Positions 1 to 12,399 are shown, numbered from the stretch's first letter. The stretch is DNA of 64,000 nt from Astropecten irregularis (GCA_963971285.1 OZ020259.1:744001-808000), one strand, 5' to 3'. Made by a program: numbers and translations. The notes: generated by a model from the letters alone, not told the origin.

Positions 1-109
1 AAAAAAAGAAGAAGTTATAATTACAAGTACTATTAATTACTGTAATATATTATCACTCTGGCCTGAAAAAGAAAGAAATTACACTGTATGCTATACACCA
101 TAGGGTACA

Positions 110-292
110 GGGCTCGAAATATCCACCAGACCGTGGACCGAGTCTAGTAATTTCAGCTATATACCGAACATATCCTTGACTCCAAATATTTGTGTACAAT
201 ACATTATAACCCAATATGGTTCTTTAAATTAATACAACGAATGTCCACTATTAAATAACGAACAATCTCTGTGGATCCCGGCGTTCCACTGT
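110..292. repeat. Degenerate copy of the CAGTGGAACGCCG foldback family
   Basis: The right end reads GGCGTTCCACTGTA, the reverse complement of the terminus TACAGTGGAACGCCG seen at 7186, 18788 and 38104. Internal words (accgaacat, ccttgactcc, gtggatcccg) also match those copies. The left terminus is not clear. Confidence 0.55.
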
Positions 293-633
293 ATGTATAC
301 ATGTACCTTTAAGCCCTAGCCTTGAGTTGTATTCCACCCAAACATGTTTAATTGCTTGGTGATTAAAAATGTATTGACTATAAAAGGTCCTTTTGGTGGA
401 ACAAAGGCAGAACCCGCGAGCTCGTTACCAAAATTTGTCTGGGTATGTCTGGTTTCTGCCAAGTACCGTTACTAATAAAAGACTAGAACGTTGTTACAAT
501 GACAGAATACTGAGTGCCAAAGTCTAACATGTCATTTGTACAGACAGTCCCATATTATTTTAGTAATTTTGCAAATTCATATCATTATTTTTTCAATTTT
601 CAAAATGTTACAGAAATGTTTGATTTCATTTGT

Positions 634-663
634 CATACGTGTACACGTGTATACGCGTACACA
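634..663. repeat. Strictly alternating purine-pyrimidine tract
   Basis: Thirty consecutive bases alternate pyrimidine and purine, built of CGTGTACACG and TATACGCG words. Such tracts can adopt Z-DNA. It contains a CACGTG E-box. No gene context is evident. Confidence 0.6.
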
Positions 664-994
664 GGTAGACGAAATGCACTTTATTTTTGCAGGCTTGCAC
701 TTCATTGTTTTTTTTTGGCTGGTTTTTTTACGATTGTCATAAAAAATACAACAAAATGAATCAAAATAAAACTTCATTTGTTGTGTACATTGTATGTATT
801 GGGGACATTTCCACATGAGTTGTACCGTAATTTTTTGGAAGGGATTATTCTTTTATGTAATTTTTTAGACAAGGTTGAGTTTCAGTCTAGACATTATATT
901 GGGTTTGTTCGTTCGTTCATTCCTGTGAAGACTATCAACAAAATATATTGGGTAATTTGAAACTGGAAAAAGTATCGCCATACCCTAACCCTAA

Positions 995-1098
995 CCAAAC
1001 CGTAGCCAGATGCCTCTATTTTGATACACGTTAGTTTAAAATTGATTCACGAAATTGAACCGGAGCCTGAGCCGGAGCCGAGGTTTGGAAAAGGGCCT
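995..1098. repeat. Half copy of the GAAACGGAGGCTC foldback family, next to telomere-like repeats
   Basis: The right half of the family is present: the core 'gcctctattttgatac', the 'gattcacgaaat' word, the 'gagcctgagcc' arm and a 'gaaaagggcc' end. The left half is absent, and its place is taken by two telomere-like CCCTAA units at 983-994. Confidence 0.6.
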
Positions 1099-1773
1099 AG
1101 GTCTCTGTGAATTTTAATTTATTAAATGGCCTTTGTGTGGAATTAAGTACTCTGTACCGGCAATGGCATCTGAATTATATAAAGAATTATAGACATCAGG
1201 GCGATTCAGGGTACGTGTACATGTCCATAATACACGAGTACACGTACGTGTGTATTTAACACATTGTTCATGTGAAGCTATGTTTTCTCAACATGTAGGG
1301 CTTACATCACAATGTACATGTACATGATACAACTGGTGCACATAATATTACCACAACCAGTCCATAGAACAAGAAATATCATCCCTGTTCTCACATACTG
1401 TACATACATATGGGCAATTCTCCATGGGAGAGGAAAAAATGTCAAAATTAAATCTGTACATATTGAAACTTTTTTGTACTTTTTCCAGACCACAATTAAA
1501 TGGGGAATTCAGATCAAAAAATAAAATTTCAAAAAAATGTATATTTTTGGTAAAAACAGTGATTTTTGCAATTTATGATTAAAAACGTGCAGATTTGGTA
1601 AAAAAAATATTTTTTGAGTTTATTTACTTTCTGAGTAACAGGGAAAAGGGTTGATTTATATTTTGATGTTACATATTAGCAACATTACTGGGGGTCATAA
1701 AAATATATATATAAATATATATATATATTATATATATAGTGTAGGCCTCAATTTAAAAATGTCAATTTTTGCA

Positions 1774-3664
1774 CGTAATTCCGTTACCGAAAAAATGGCA
1801 AAAGTTACTTATTTCACAGACTTTCTGGATTTTTTTTCTTGAAATCATGGATGTTAAGAAGGGCCCTACTATAAACATGAATGAAAAATGAAAACTTAAA
1901 AAAAATAATTTCTTGGCATTTTTCCAAGTGGTAACGGAATTACGAAATGGTAACGGAATTACGGTAACGGAATTACGCATGCACAAAGTGTATACATTTC
2001 CATATACATATATCACACAGTTTAAGTTTACGTGGCCAGAGCATGAAGATGTTGAATGTTATTGTGACAGCAACCATCACATTGATCCTACCTGAACCCC
2101 AGATGGATCTAGACACATCTCTCAATCTACAACATCCAGTAACCATGGTAACTGGTGTTTTTATCCACAGATTGTTACAGTCTTGTTACATTTTCCTTTT
2201 CAGAGATGCCAACTAGTACAGTTTGAATGTATTTTGCACGTAGAGCTATTGCACTTTTTCAGAGTAAAGTATGATTTCTGGTGGAAAAACACATTTACTA
2301 TAAGTATGACTCTTTAAAATGTTCTAAATTGCACAATTTAGAGCATTTCCCATGTGTACAACTATTCCAAGTATACTTTTCTCTCTCAATTCAGCTGCAT
2401 TTTCAGGTAAATACTATTTTTGCTTCGAAAAATACTGTTACTCTGTCGGGTACAAGTACACTGTAGGCCTACTCTTTTTGTGGGCATAATGTAGGTTGCC
2501 ATCTCTGCTTGCTGATCCATCTGATTTTTTTAGAATTCTGTGCAATTTGATAAACTGCTGTTTTCTGAATGAAGTATGAATTAAGCAAATCCTTAACTAA
2601 GCTTGAAACATACTACACCATGCATTGTTTCCATTTGCGTGGTAATTAATCATTAAATCTACATGATAATACATTTTTTTTACATGGAACAAACCACAGA
2701 GTGTAAAAAGATATGACCAAGAACCAAGCAAATTTGAAACATATATGCAGTTCATGCATTTCAAATATTTCCATTTAAGGCCAGGACACATTAAAGGCAG
2801 TCTTATTTGACAATTTTGTTTTCTTTCGCAAGATTACAACAGATCAATCCATTAAGCCCGTCTTTATATTAGGCCTAATGCTACCAAAAGTTAGCCAAGG
2901 TAAAATTCTCAAACCTGTATAGTGGTGATGTAGGCAATCCTGTGATTGGTCAATATGTAAAGAGTGGGGCTCAATGTCTTAGTCTATTAATTGGGCAAAA
3001 TTTAAAATCTGTAAACCAGCAATTGTACCAGTTATGCAGTCATCACCTGACTGCATTTCACCTTGACCTTTGACCTTAAAAGCAAAGCCAAGACATGTTT
3101 AGGCCTAAAATTACATTTTGACCTGTTAATTTTCACCTAGTCTATTATATACATGTGGCTTTCCCCTGTGCCATTTTATAACCTTCTAAAATTTGTATTG
3201 TGATGAGTTAATGTTGAATTTAATGTTATGTATTGCGTTTACTGTGTAAACACTATGGCGTAATTCCGTTACCGCCCAGCCGTAATTCCGTTACCATGAT
3301 TAAAATGCAAATTATGAAAAGAGTGATTATTTTTTCAACTTTGCTCTGCATTGTAGTTAACAACACCCCTGAACTCTACAAATAACAGGTAGTGTCCAAT
3401 TTTAAAATTTCAGAACTTCAGAGAGTTTTATCAATTTATGCAAGAACTCAAATATGCTTGTCCTCGGTCCGTAATTCCGTTACCGATATTAAGCTCCGCC
3501 CCTTAAAGGGTAATCTTGGGGGAATTTTTTTTTGTAGGGGTCTATCAATTCTATTGGTCCTTGGCTCCCTTTCCATGTTTAGATTTGTTGTCTAGCATAG
3601 AACATATTTTCTTGGGAAAGAATAATCCCTGACAAAGTGACAAATGGGCGTAATTCCGTTACCG
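1774..3664. repeat. Cluster of eight dispersed GTAATTCCGTTACC motifs
   Basis: The 15-16 base word CGTAATTCCGTTACCG, allowing one terminal mismatch, occurs at 1774-1789, 3259-3274, 3281-3295, 3470-3485 and 3649-3664. Its reverse complement occurs at 1930-1944, 1949-1963 and 1963-1977. The core GTAA...TTAC is a dyad around TTCCG. Sequence between copies is unrelated AT-rich DNA, so this is not a simple tandem array. I found no exact copy elsewhere in the window. Confidence 0.85.
3064..3076 (-). promoter_or_regulatory. Perfect DR1 nuclear-receptor half-site pair
   Basis: On the minus strand it reads AGGTCAAAGGTCA, the consensus direct repeat with one-base spacing that HNF4 and RXR-type nuclear receptors bind. 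It lies more than 9 kb from the nearest gene seen here, so use as an enhancer is only a possibility. Confidence 0.35.
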
Positions 3665-3759
3665 AAGAATCGCCCATATATAGATGTACATGTAGTATTC
3701 AAAACCATGTTTGTACACTAGGCCTACACCCTAGTCCTGGCTCCTTGGGCAATATCAGC

Positions 3760-3921
3760 TCAATAGCGCTCCGCACTTGCGCTAAAAATAGCACCGGACA
3801 TCAGACAAACATTGCAACCATGCACACGGAGGTGCGTGTGCGCTTGTATGCACACTGTGTGAGCCAATGTTCGTCTGACATCCGGGGATTCTGTGACGTC
3901 ATTAGTGCGGAGCGCTATTGA
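3760..3921. repeat. Foldback element with TCAATAGCGCTCCGCAC termini
   Basis: The ends TCAATAGCGCTCCGCAC and GTGCGGAGCGCTATTGA are perfect inverted repeats. Interior words CGGACATCAGACAAACATTG and CAATGTTCGTCTGACATCCG also pair. A lone end with the same interior lies at 6685-6745, and a diverged copy at 29373-29535. This fits a non-autonomous DNA transposon without coding capacity. Confidence 0.75.
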
Positions 3922-4596
3922 GCAGGTAGGAAAATCTCCAGAACTCGGTCGTTCCCAACTGTGCAAACCCGTAATTTCACTAACAATGAAAAGTGTCTCC
4001 TAACCAAACATGGATGGCCCAATGCTGCATGCACATGTCTACCCATCCTATGTACATTGTACATCTCGGACGAAGGCACAACAAAGGGATAGTGTATTGT
4101 GTAGAGGATATTATCCATTGTACAATGATAACTGCGCTTGGGCCCCTGGAACCAAACAAAGACCGCATGCAGCTGGCATGATAAGCTGCAAGCCTAAATT
4201 AGACACTCTAGTATTGTACTGGCATGGTATTTTCACGATGCGGATATATTTTTATAGAATATATAGTGCAGGTCTGAGATTCGTGTGTATAGTATAGGCC
4301 TGCATACTGTATGTATGTATACTTGTTTACTACACAGTCATCTTGATCTGCTGTCTACATGTACAGTGTACATTATGTCGTACGCAAACATGTGCAGCAA
4401 TTTATCCTAAACCTGGAGGTACGATGTACGTAGTTTGGAGAGATGGAAGGATGCATTCGTGAATTGTTTTCTATCTATCGCTAATTGGATGGGGGATGAG
4501 TTTTGTTCAAGTACCTTTATAAATGCAAGTATGGCCTCCATTTGTTATGAAACCAATTACATCATTGTGGTTGTTGTTTTATAATCATTGTATTGT

Positions 4597-4675
4597 GCTT
4601 GGAGTTAGAAGGGCTGGCCGGAGGGCCTGACGCCCAACTCCAAGCATTTTTTTTATGAATTTCAGGTCGTTGTTT
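4597..4675. repeat. Short copy of the CTTGGAGTTAGGAGGGC foldback family
   Basis: It starts with CTTGGAGTTAG, has GAGGGCCTGACGC, ends with CAACTCCAAGCA and is followed by 'tatgaatttcaggtc', as in the triple array at 16457. Related fragments lie at 5138-5160, 14992-15045, 15938-15995, 45032-45080 and 56460-56570. Confidence 0.6.
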
Positions 4676-4887
4676 TGGCTGATGTGCAATTTGCAGTGTT
4701 AGCTTATAAATATACATATACAGTGTATATTGTCATCGTTTTCCTTTTTTCTAGAATACCGTACAACAAAGAAGAGTATAGAGCTCTTAATTATGTCGTT
4801 GCACAAGTAATAAACTGCTGCAAACTGCTCATTATATCAACCAAAGGGGATGATGTTGTGCACATCAAATGCTCCTAGTTAAAAGGC

Positions 4888-5027
4888 CTGGGGTCGATTT
4901 CACCAAACTCATTGTAACTTTAAATGATCATCTACTTGTGATGCATTGCAGTAGGCCCCTATGATGGGTTATCCTTTCGTAACTCAAATTACGATCGATT
5001 GTAGGGCTTCATGAATTCGATTCCTGG
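4888..5027. repeat. GGGGTCGATTTCACCAAAC foldback element, copy 1
   Basis: It begins GGGGTCGATTTCACCAAAC and ends with an imperfect inverted form (acgatcgattgtagggcttcatgaa). The interior contains 'gatgcattgcagtaggcccc' and 'gggttatcctttcgtaact'. Other copies are at 22402-22537, 28018-28170 and 55283-55425. Confidence 0.65.
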
Positions 5028-6684
5028 CCTGTTCTTTCTCAGAGGCTAAATGACATGATTACAAATGCACACATATTGTAAGTAGGGCATGTATAGAAAT
5101 TCGTAGTGCTCATGAATGCCATTGTACTTGTAGCCTTTGAGAAAGATACTGCCAGGATGGAAACATGAGGCACAATATGACAGCATTTCACATGAATTTT
5201 AGATTAAGCCAAGAGATGAATAATGTTGAATCTTTCAACAAGATATAATTTTGTCTGTCTGCATTGTGCCCATGTATGAATACATACAGTGTACAAAACA
5301 GACAGCTATGGTTGCCATGGTAACTACTCACTATACGTCCATTATTAAAAAAAATTACCCATCTTTTTGTAGGTTTTGTTCTTGGAGATAAAATGCTACT
5401 AGAAATAGCGGAGGACTGCAGGACTGTTGATTCAAGGGGGGTGTGGCCCTCCCTCCCCCTGCTATCAACGACCAGCATCTTTTTCAAGTTTTCTTAGTTA
5501 CGTATACATGTAATTAGTAATTTAAGCATAATCATCACTTGAATATTTGACACTAGTTTGCAAATTTAACAGGAAATAGCCGTAAACGTTGTCTCCAGCC
5601 TTCAATGGTTGCTAACTGACCTACCACACCAGTCAGCCAGTCTAGGGCTGTTCTGTCACTTTTACCAATCCTGTATTATGCCTAATATTAAAAACTGTCA
5701 GTCGGTTTGTAATAAAAACCTAAATTCCATCTGCCATTCTTACAATGCAGCATGAAAAAGAATTACCCTGGGCAAACATGTAGGCCTACAGGTATACATG
5801 TTACTTGCTTATTATTTACCCAGTTTGGTTTAGACTATAGAATAGGTACTGTAATAGTCATTATAGAATACAAGGTAAAGAAAAAAATCCTAACAGACAG
5901 AAAGTCACTTTCATGACTGAAAGCTACTTTATGGTAAAGCTACTTTAAAGGGAGCAGGATTTACCTCCAAAAAAGAATGATTGAGTTTGAGACAGAAAAT
6001 GATCTCAACAGCTCGTAAACAGTGCAAACAGTCACCATGGGAAATCTTGGTTCATCAGATGCTGTTTTTTTTTAAGCAAATCAAGATTCAGTGTCAGTCT
6101 TTTCCAAAGATCTTTTGTCCGAACGATTTTTGGAACTTAAACAAGTCAACTATTCTTAATATTTTATAAGAAAAATCAAATTGGGTAATTTCGCTATTTT
6201 TTCTTGACTCAGATGTCCGATTGAGCTCAAATTTTCACAGGTTTATTATTTCATGCACATGTTTGATCAGACAAAGTACGAGTGCAGTAATCCTGTGACC
6301 TTTACCGATTATGTATTGTACCTTTAAATGGTACTCAGCCAGCCACAATGCAAATATTGTACACTAAGGAATGAAAGAAATGTGACCTTGAGTTTGTAGG
6401 CAACCGTGTTTACAGCTAGGGTTAAAACCCTTTATATACATTGATGCATGAACTATCAAGTCTTGATGTGTCTGGCTGTGTCCATTGTAGTTGTACAATA
6501 AACCTGCGTCTGTGGGAATTAAAATTACAAACAGTAAAGTTACTGTGTGGGTGCATCTAGCATGTCTAGGGGGGAGGAAGAGATATTCCCTTAAACATGA
6601 CCAGAGGAGATATGCCTCAGTACCCCTGATAGTACATACCAGAGTACACTTCATGCATGAAAGTACATAATACATACTGTACAT

Positions 6685-6850
6685 CAATAGCGCTGCGCAC
6701 TTGCGCTAAAAATAGCACGGATCTCAGACAAACATTGCAACCATGCACTGTACAGGTTCTCTACCAACAGAGCCATCCAGCCCTACGTTGGTGGTGATCC
6801 CAGTAGTCAATTATCTAGTTGTTCGTTTGATAGTCGGAAGCTATGAAACC
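6685..6850. repeat. Composite repeat: lone foldback end joined to a tRNA-like SINE fragment
   Basis: The first part, CAATAGCGCTGCGCACTTGCG followed by CAGACAAACATTGCAACCATG, matches the left end of the 3760 element. It runs directly into 'accaacagagccatccagccctacgttggtggtgatccc' material, the inverted tRNA-like module that recurs at 47.8 and 50.2 kb. It looks like one element inserted into another. Confidence 0.6.
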
Positions 6851-7185
6851 ATGCATATACTGCTATATCCCAAGGATCATTTCATCGATACACGCAGCAA
6901 TGCTGCAACCTGGGAACAGTACATGGGGGATCACTCAAAGAGGATACGGCTTTAAATTCTTAAAAATCATTGACCGAATCCGATGCTGAGAGCCTGAGCC
7001 TGAGACATTTCCTCTTCTTGACACGGTAAAAAGATGGACAAACCAAAACACACACAAACAAGCTGCACGTAATATTGAGTTACCATTGGCAACGGTCAAT
7101 GAACTTTTGGATTGCCGGCGTTCCCAATGATAATCAGTCGTACGTTTGTGAATTGTTCAATAATGACATGCAATGTGTACCGGTG

Positions 7186-7330
7186 TACAGTGGAACGACG
7201 CTATAACGAACATGGCGGGATGCACAGATATTGTCCGTTACAGGCCCTAATGGTCTTCCATATAAATTATTGTACACAAACATTGGAAGCCAAGGATGAT
7301 GTTAGGTATAGCCAAATGTTTGTAATTCGT
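7186..7330. repeat. CAGTGGAACGCCG foldback family, left-end copy
   Basis: It begins TACAGTGGAACGACGCTATA, followed by 'acgaacatggcgggatgcac' and later 'ggaagccaaggatgatgtt', as in the copy at 38104. The right terminus is missing. A flanking TA and the termini suggest a Tc1/mariner or pogo-type MITE. Confidence 0.65.
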
Positions 7331-7349
7331 CAGAGTTGTAACCAAGTCA

Positions 7350-7560
7350 TATTTGTCCAAGTCAAGTCAAGTCCCAAGTCAAATTTTAGCAAGTCAAGTC
7401 TCAAGTCATTTTTTTTTTACTCAAGTCAAGTCTCGAGTCAATTTTCTTGAAGTCAAGTCTCAAGTCAATTTTTTTTTTCAAATCAAGTCAAGTCTCAAGT
7501 CTGAAAAAAAGCGACTCAAGTCTGACTCGAGTCCGAGTCAGCGACTTGAGTCAACAACAC
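7350..7560. repeat. CAAGTCAAGTCTCAAGTCA-rich imperfect tandem repeat
   Basis: The words CAAGTCAAGTC and TCAAGTCAA alternate with T-runs over about 200 bases and end in 'gacttgagtcaacaacacctg'. Open frames across it are repeat artefacts. Confidence 0.7.
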
Positions 7561-7954
7561 CTGAACACTGATGTTCATTTTAGTGACGTTTATGTATATC
7601 ATTTATTTTGTCAGTGGTGAGAATTTTGTAGGCCTAATTCGAGGTTTCACTCGAAACAGTTTCATTTCTCCCCTGGCTGGCCCCAGCCAGACAAGAAAAC
7701 CTCTTTTCACACCGGAATTTGATGAGACAATTTCAAGAATGCATCTGGCAGGAAAGGAACCAGCTTTGTCTTGTGGTTTGATTTTATAACCAGTGTCTGC
7801 AATGTCTATTGTATAGGACCCCCTTCAATATATCTTATCATGCTTATTGTCCATTGCAAATCAAAGAACTGAACGGCTCACTTGTTGAAAAAAAAAACAG
7901 ATGTTTGGGGTTTTATCTCCCCGGACCAGGCTTGCCCCCAGCTTCCCCCTCCCA

Positions 7955-8952
7955 CACCGTGTTTACACTTGATACCGCGAGGGCGATCAGATCCCGCGAG
8001 GGCGATCAACGCGCGATCAAAGGGCGATCAACGATGAGTGTAAACGCTCGCGCGATCAGGATCCGATCCCGGGATGAAGAGGGATCTGATCCACCTCTCG
8101 GGAAGGATCGGATCCGGTTCCGATCTCGCGTGCGGGATCAAGGTTTGAGTGTAAACGCAACGCGGGATCGGATCCTGCAATTTACAGTGACAGCATCCGG
8201 TGCAAGCATGGTCAAGCGCGCGAAAACAGTCCATATTTTACCAGCGATTGCGAGTACATGTACATGTACATGTACACTGTACATGTATTGTTTATTGCAC
8301 AATGCCCAGACAGCATGGTCCAAGATGAAAACAACGTTACGCTGGTACCCATCCAACATATGAGCCGCACGTACGTGTGCCTATTAAGCGATAACTGGTA
8401 CTTACAACTTTCGTTCTCCTCTTCATGTCTTCATGATTATTTCGCTCGATCGGCGTTCCAAAGCTTAAATAAAACCCGTTCATGTACATTGTGATTTTTT
8501 CTTAAAGGGTATACTCTCTAGCATGATTTAGCCATGTTGATGTAGTAGTTTTATAGGCCAGTCATTTTTTCCCCGAGGAAATTCGTGTGGAAAACATCGA
8601 CTTTTTTAGACATCATGGCAGTCACGTTACAAGATGGCGAATGGAGGGATATTCGCGGTCGGCTGTGGATACACGAGAGTTTAAAACGCGATGTTTAAAA
8701 CAATCTCACAGAGCTTGGAGAAAATGGGATTTGTGAAGACCGTCTGAGAAATTTAAGACCACAGAAAAATATACGATCGGTTTGTTTTCGCGCGAAATGA
8801 ATAACCTTTGAACGCTTGCTTCCGTTGTCCAACGCACGATCATTGCGGGATCAGGATCGAGTATAAACGCGGCATGGATCAGATCCCTCAAGCTTGATCG
8901 CGACCGCAGGATCTGATCCTCCGTTGCACGATCAAGTGTAAACACGGGGCCA
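7955..8952. repeat. GATC-rich element bounded by inverted CGTGTTTACACTTGAT ends
   Basis: The left end CCGTGTTTACACTTGAT and the right end ATCAAGTGTAAACACGG are inverted. Between them the words 'gagtgtaaacgc' and 'gagtataaacgc' recur next to runs of GATC tetramers. Eighteen or so GATC sites lie within 7980-8180, and more within 8840-8940. The middle, about 8230-8800, is ordinary AT-rich DNA. This may be one roughly 1-kb foldback transposon or two smaller related elements. No transposase frame was seen. Confidence 0.5.
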
Positions 8953-9169
8953 GTCAATGAACCTCAATCAGGTATGCAGATACTACCTTCATGGCAAGAT
9001 AACTCTCTTCATCCTATTGACTTCTTTATCAATATATCAGTAGATATAGGCCTACATGTATAGGACCTGTTTGATTAATGCACAGGATCACGGATTCTAC
9101 TGACCCCACTGGATCCCACTGTTAATTGGTTTTTATCTTGAAGTGTATTCCCTAACCCCCTGGGGGCAT

Positions 9170-9440
9170 TTTACTGTGTACCATCCTGAATCCTCCACAA
9201 TCCTCCAATGGTCACACTTTAAAAACTACATTCATCCTGAATCCTCCACAGTCTTCCAGTGATCTCACTTATACTCAAATGTACCTGAATCCTGAATCCT
9301 TCAGAATCCTTCAGTGGCCATACCTCAAAAAAATGTGTTTATCCTGAAACCTTGCCACTCCTCAAGTGGTCCTCACTTGAAGATGACATTATATCCTGAA
9401 TCCTCCGAAATCTTCCAAAACTACCAGAAGGATTTTGGAG
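9170..9440. repeat. Degenerate tandem repeat of ATCCTGAATCCTCC words
   Basis: Four or five units of about 60-70 bases each contain 'cctgaatcct', a second 'atcctccag'-like word and a 'ggtcacact'-like tail. They are too diverged for a fixed period. Confidence 0.6.
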
Positions 9441-11254
9441 GATTGAGGTGGGTTAGGGTTAAAGTGTATCCTTGAATTTTTAATGCTTAAGATGTAAACT
9501 GCAATGTAGACGTGTGCATTTTTAAGGTTTAATATTTTAATGTTTAATTTATTTTTTTTAAACTGTAAATCAAACCACAATTCGACATTTTATGGTCGCA
9601 AGTGTTTGTAAAGAAAAGAAATGAAATGAAATTTGTTGCAGTATAAATTATTCATTCTTTGAACTTTGAAGAATGGTAAATCCAAAAGATTATAACCCAG
9701 GCTGCCTTAAGTACACACTGGCCTACTTTACATGTGTATGTAATGTGTACATGAAGTATTACTAAGATTCACCTAAGCCTAAACTGACCAACTGATGTTA
9801 ATGTCCATTTGTACATCACTGTAGCTGTTGACCAATGGCATTACCTTGACCAGAGCAATTTCAGCCAAGGAGCTTTGCTCTTTGGACTGAGAGGGACAAG
9901 GTTTACAAATGTCCCAAATGTACCGGTAGGTGTTTATGCAAAGATGCCCTTTTAGCAGTTTAGAGATAAACATGGTTTTGTTGGTTTGACTACAAAAACA
10001 TCCTAGCTGGCCCTTTTCCAAACAGATAAAGTTGATCTTTGTGAAAATTGACCAAGGGAAATGTCCGGTAACAGTATGGGCTGTAAAAAATAGAAATTTT
10101 TTTTTTTTAATTAATAAAAGCAAACAAAAAATGAAACAATGGACAAAAAGGTGTTGAAAAACACTTGAAAACCGAAACAAAAAATAATTCTCAACTTCAA
10201 AATCACGGGCAACAACTCCTCTGTCCTGAAATTGCACTTGAAAGCATGCTGTAGAAATAATATCTGCAAAATCTGCTGGTTTGGGGGTTGTTCTAGCAAT
10301 TAAAGTGCTACCTACACTATAAAACCATCAGACATGAAAGACACAGGTACCATACGTGGGTGGGCTTGTAGATTATGCTGGTATGAAATTCTTCAGTCAA
10401 AAACCGTTTTTTGTTGTTGTTTTTTTGCCTCATGTATTTTAGTCAGTTTTATCGGTCTGTTGACTTGTTGGGGTGTTGGGGCGTTTGTTTGTTTGTTTGT
10501 TTGTTTATTTGTTTGCCACTGGCTAGGGGCTACCAAGTATGTGTTTATCATTTACAGTAAACAGATTTTTTTAATCTGTTTAAAAATATTTAGTGACAAC
10601 AAGGGGTCATATTTAAGCCAGTATTGCACATTACATGTACATTGTGTATATATGTATTCGTTGACGTTTATGCTTGAACAATGCATTTTCATAATGCTGT
10701 GTTTTTCTGACGATGTCAGGCATGATACTTAATCCATGTATACAGGTGTAAGCCAATAAATTGCACATTACATGTCCATTGTACATGTACATTTTGTATA
10801 TATTTGACTTTAATGCTTGAACAAGTTTAGCTTTACATGTAATAGGCCTATGCTGTGTTTACACATTATATTCAGTGACAGCGCCATACATGTATTAGGG
10901 AGCATATGAATCAGTATTCCATGTAATGTACAATGTACTGTACATGCATTATATTAATTGTACATTTTGTAAAGATTTATATTTGGTATTCCTAACGTAC
11001 AGTACATATGTATTGCGTAGGCCCTACTGTACAAGTTTTGCATGTTCATAGCCTAGAGCCCCTATTTGATTGCCCTATTGTTGTTAAAATTGTTAGAAAT
11101 TAATGTTTTTCGTCGGGGAGATGTATACATGTAGAGTTATTGGCCTAGTTTTTAACCTTACTTCCAGTATACACTGATGTGCATACATTCTGTAGCCCAT
11201 AATTGTCTATACTCTCCTGTACATGTATGTACGTCCATGTACGTCTACATATAA

Positions 11255-11485
11255 GGGCCTTTTCGAAACGGATGTTCAGGCTCTGGTTCCGGTTCCATCA
11301 ACCTATATATGAAAATATAGGTTGTGGTTTTTCATTGAAGCTGAAGCTCTGTTTTCCTTTTCAAACCAGATAATACTTCTGAACCGCAGCCAAAAGCCTC
11401 TATTTTGTGACCTGTTATTTTAGAATGGATTCACGAAATGGAGCTGGAGCCTGCATGAGCCTGAGCCTCCGTTTCGAAAAGGCCC
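11255..11485. repeat. GAAACGGAGGCTC foldback family, full copy 1
   Basis: The termini GGGCCTTTTCGAAACGGA and CCGTTTCGAAAAGGCCC are inverted. Inside is a conserved core (ataggttgtggtttttcatt, gaagctgaagctctgtttt, cagccaaaagcctctatttt). The arms are rich in 'ggctc' and 'gagcc' hexamers. Length is 231 bases. A MITE-like non-autonomous DNA transposon is likely. Confidence 0.8.
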
Positions 11486-12399
11486 GTAGTCAGTGATTAT
11501 CCCTCATTCTCTGAGCATATTTAGTTTGCAGATGTACATGTTTGTTCACAACACCTGTATGTCTGAATATTTGCAGTGTGTACGTATGCATAGAGCTAAG
11601 GGCTCTATGGTATGTTCATGTATGCAATGGAATCTAGTCAGGGCATTACTTATTACCGGTATTCAGATTCTGGGCCTTAACCAAACCAGGCTTGAGGCTA
11701 GGCTTGGGACGCTTTTAGCTACCACCATCTGAGGCTCACAAAACGAAACAAAGGGATTGGGACACATGACAAAGATCAAGAGAGGCTCCAGTTTTACTAT
11801 GTATCTCAAGCCCTTCATTTGTTAGGACACAAAATGGTGGTAGCAAAATAAATTACCAGTCTAGTAGCCTATATGTGAACCATAAATTTGCAGGCAATAG
11901 TTGTCACACGATGAACTGTGATCAACTTGTGAAACATTCTTTGCCGATCGATATCCAGTTGTGGAAGTTCGATCACTCCAGATGAAGCATTCGCATGAAG
12001 TTTTGACCTGCTTGTTTCGCCGCGGATCTTGGTCGCCATATTTGATCTTGCAAATCCTCGTCGCAGGCAGGATACACTAAAATGGGATCCAGACCAGCAG
12101 CGGATTTCACTAATGCTTTGCGATCATTGCTAAAGCTCAAATCCATCGCTAAACGGAAAATTGCTATGCACAGTAGGGAGTGACTTTCCATTTAGCAATG
12201 GATTTGGGCGTTACCAATGATTGCTAGCGTTAGTCAAATCAGCCCCAGCTTTTGTGCGCCGGATCACTGAACGTGTTACTGACAAAAATAGGCCCTTTGT
12301 ACTGGGCTTAATATGTTAGTTCGTGTGTGTACTAGATGAGATTTTAAATCTGTTTGTTTACTTATTATTTGTTTTTGCTTCTTATTGGTCTTCTTACAG

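Larger units (their letters stand above)
1..12399. other. Non-coding, repeat-rich upstream region
   Basis: I found no exon here with recognisable protein similarity and paired splice signals. All open frames are short and AT-rich, with low-complexity translations. The region holds several foldback elements, a scattered 14-base motif at 1.7-3.7 kb, a CAAGT-rich stretch at 7.35 kb, a GATC-rich inverted-repeat element at 8-9 kb and degenerate tandem repeats at 9.2 kb, each listed separately. It is probably intergenic, although large introns or 5' UTR exons of the VAC8-like gene could lie here. Stretches such as 5.1-6.6 kb and 9.6-11.2 kb show nothing I can name. Confidence 0.6.

Noticed and set aside
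7809-8363. 184-residue frame
   Set aside because: It is composed of the GATC-rich repeat and low-complexity flanks; no family resemblance.
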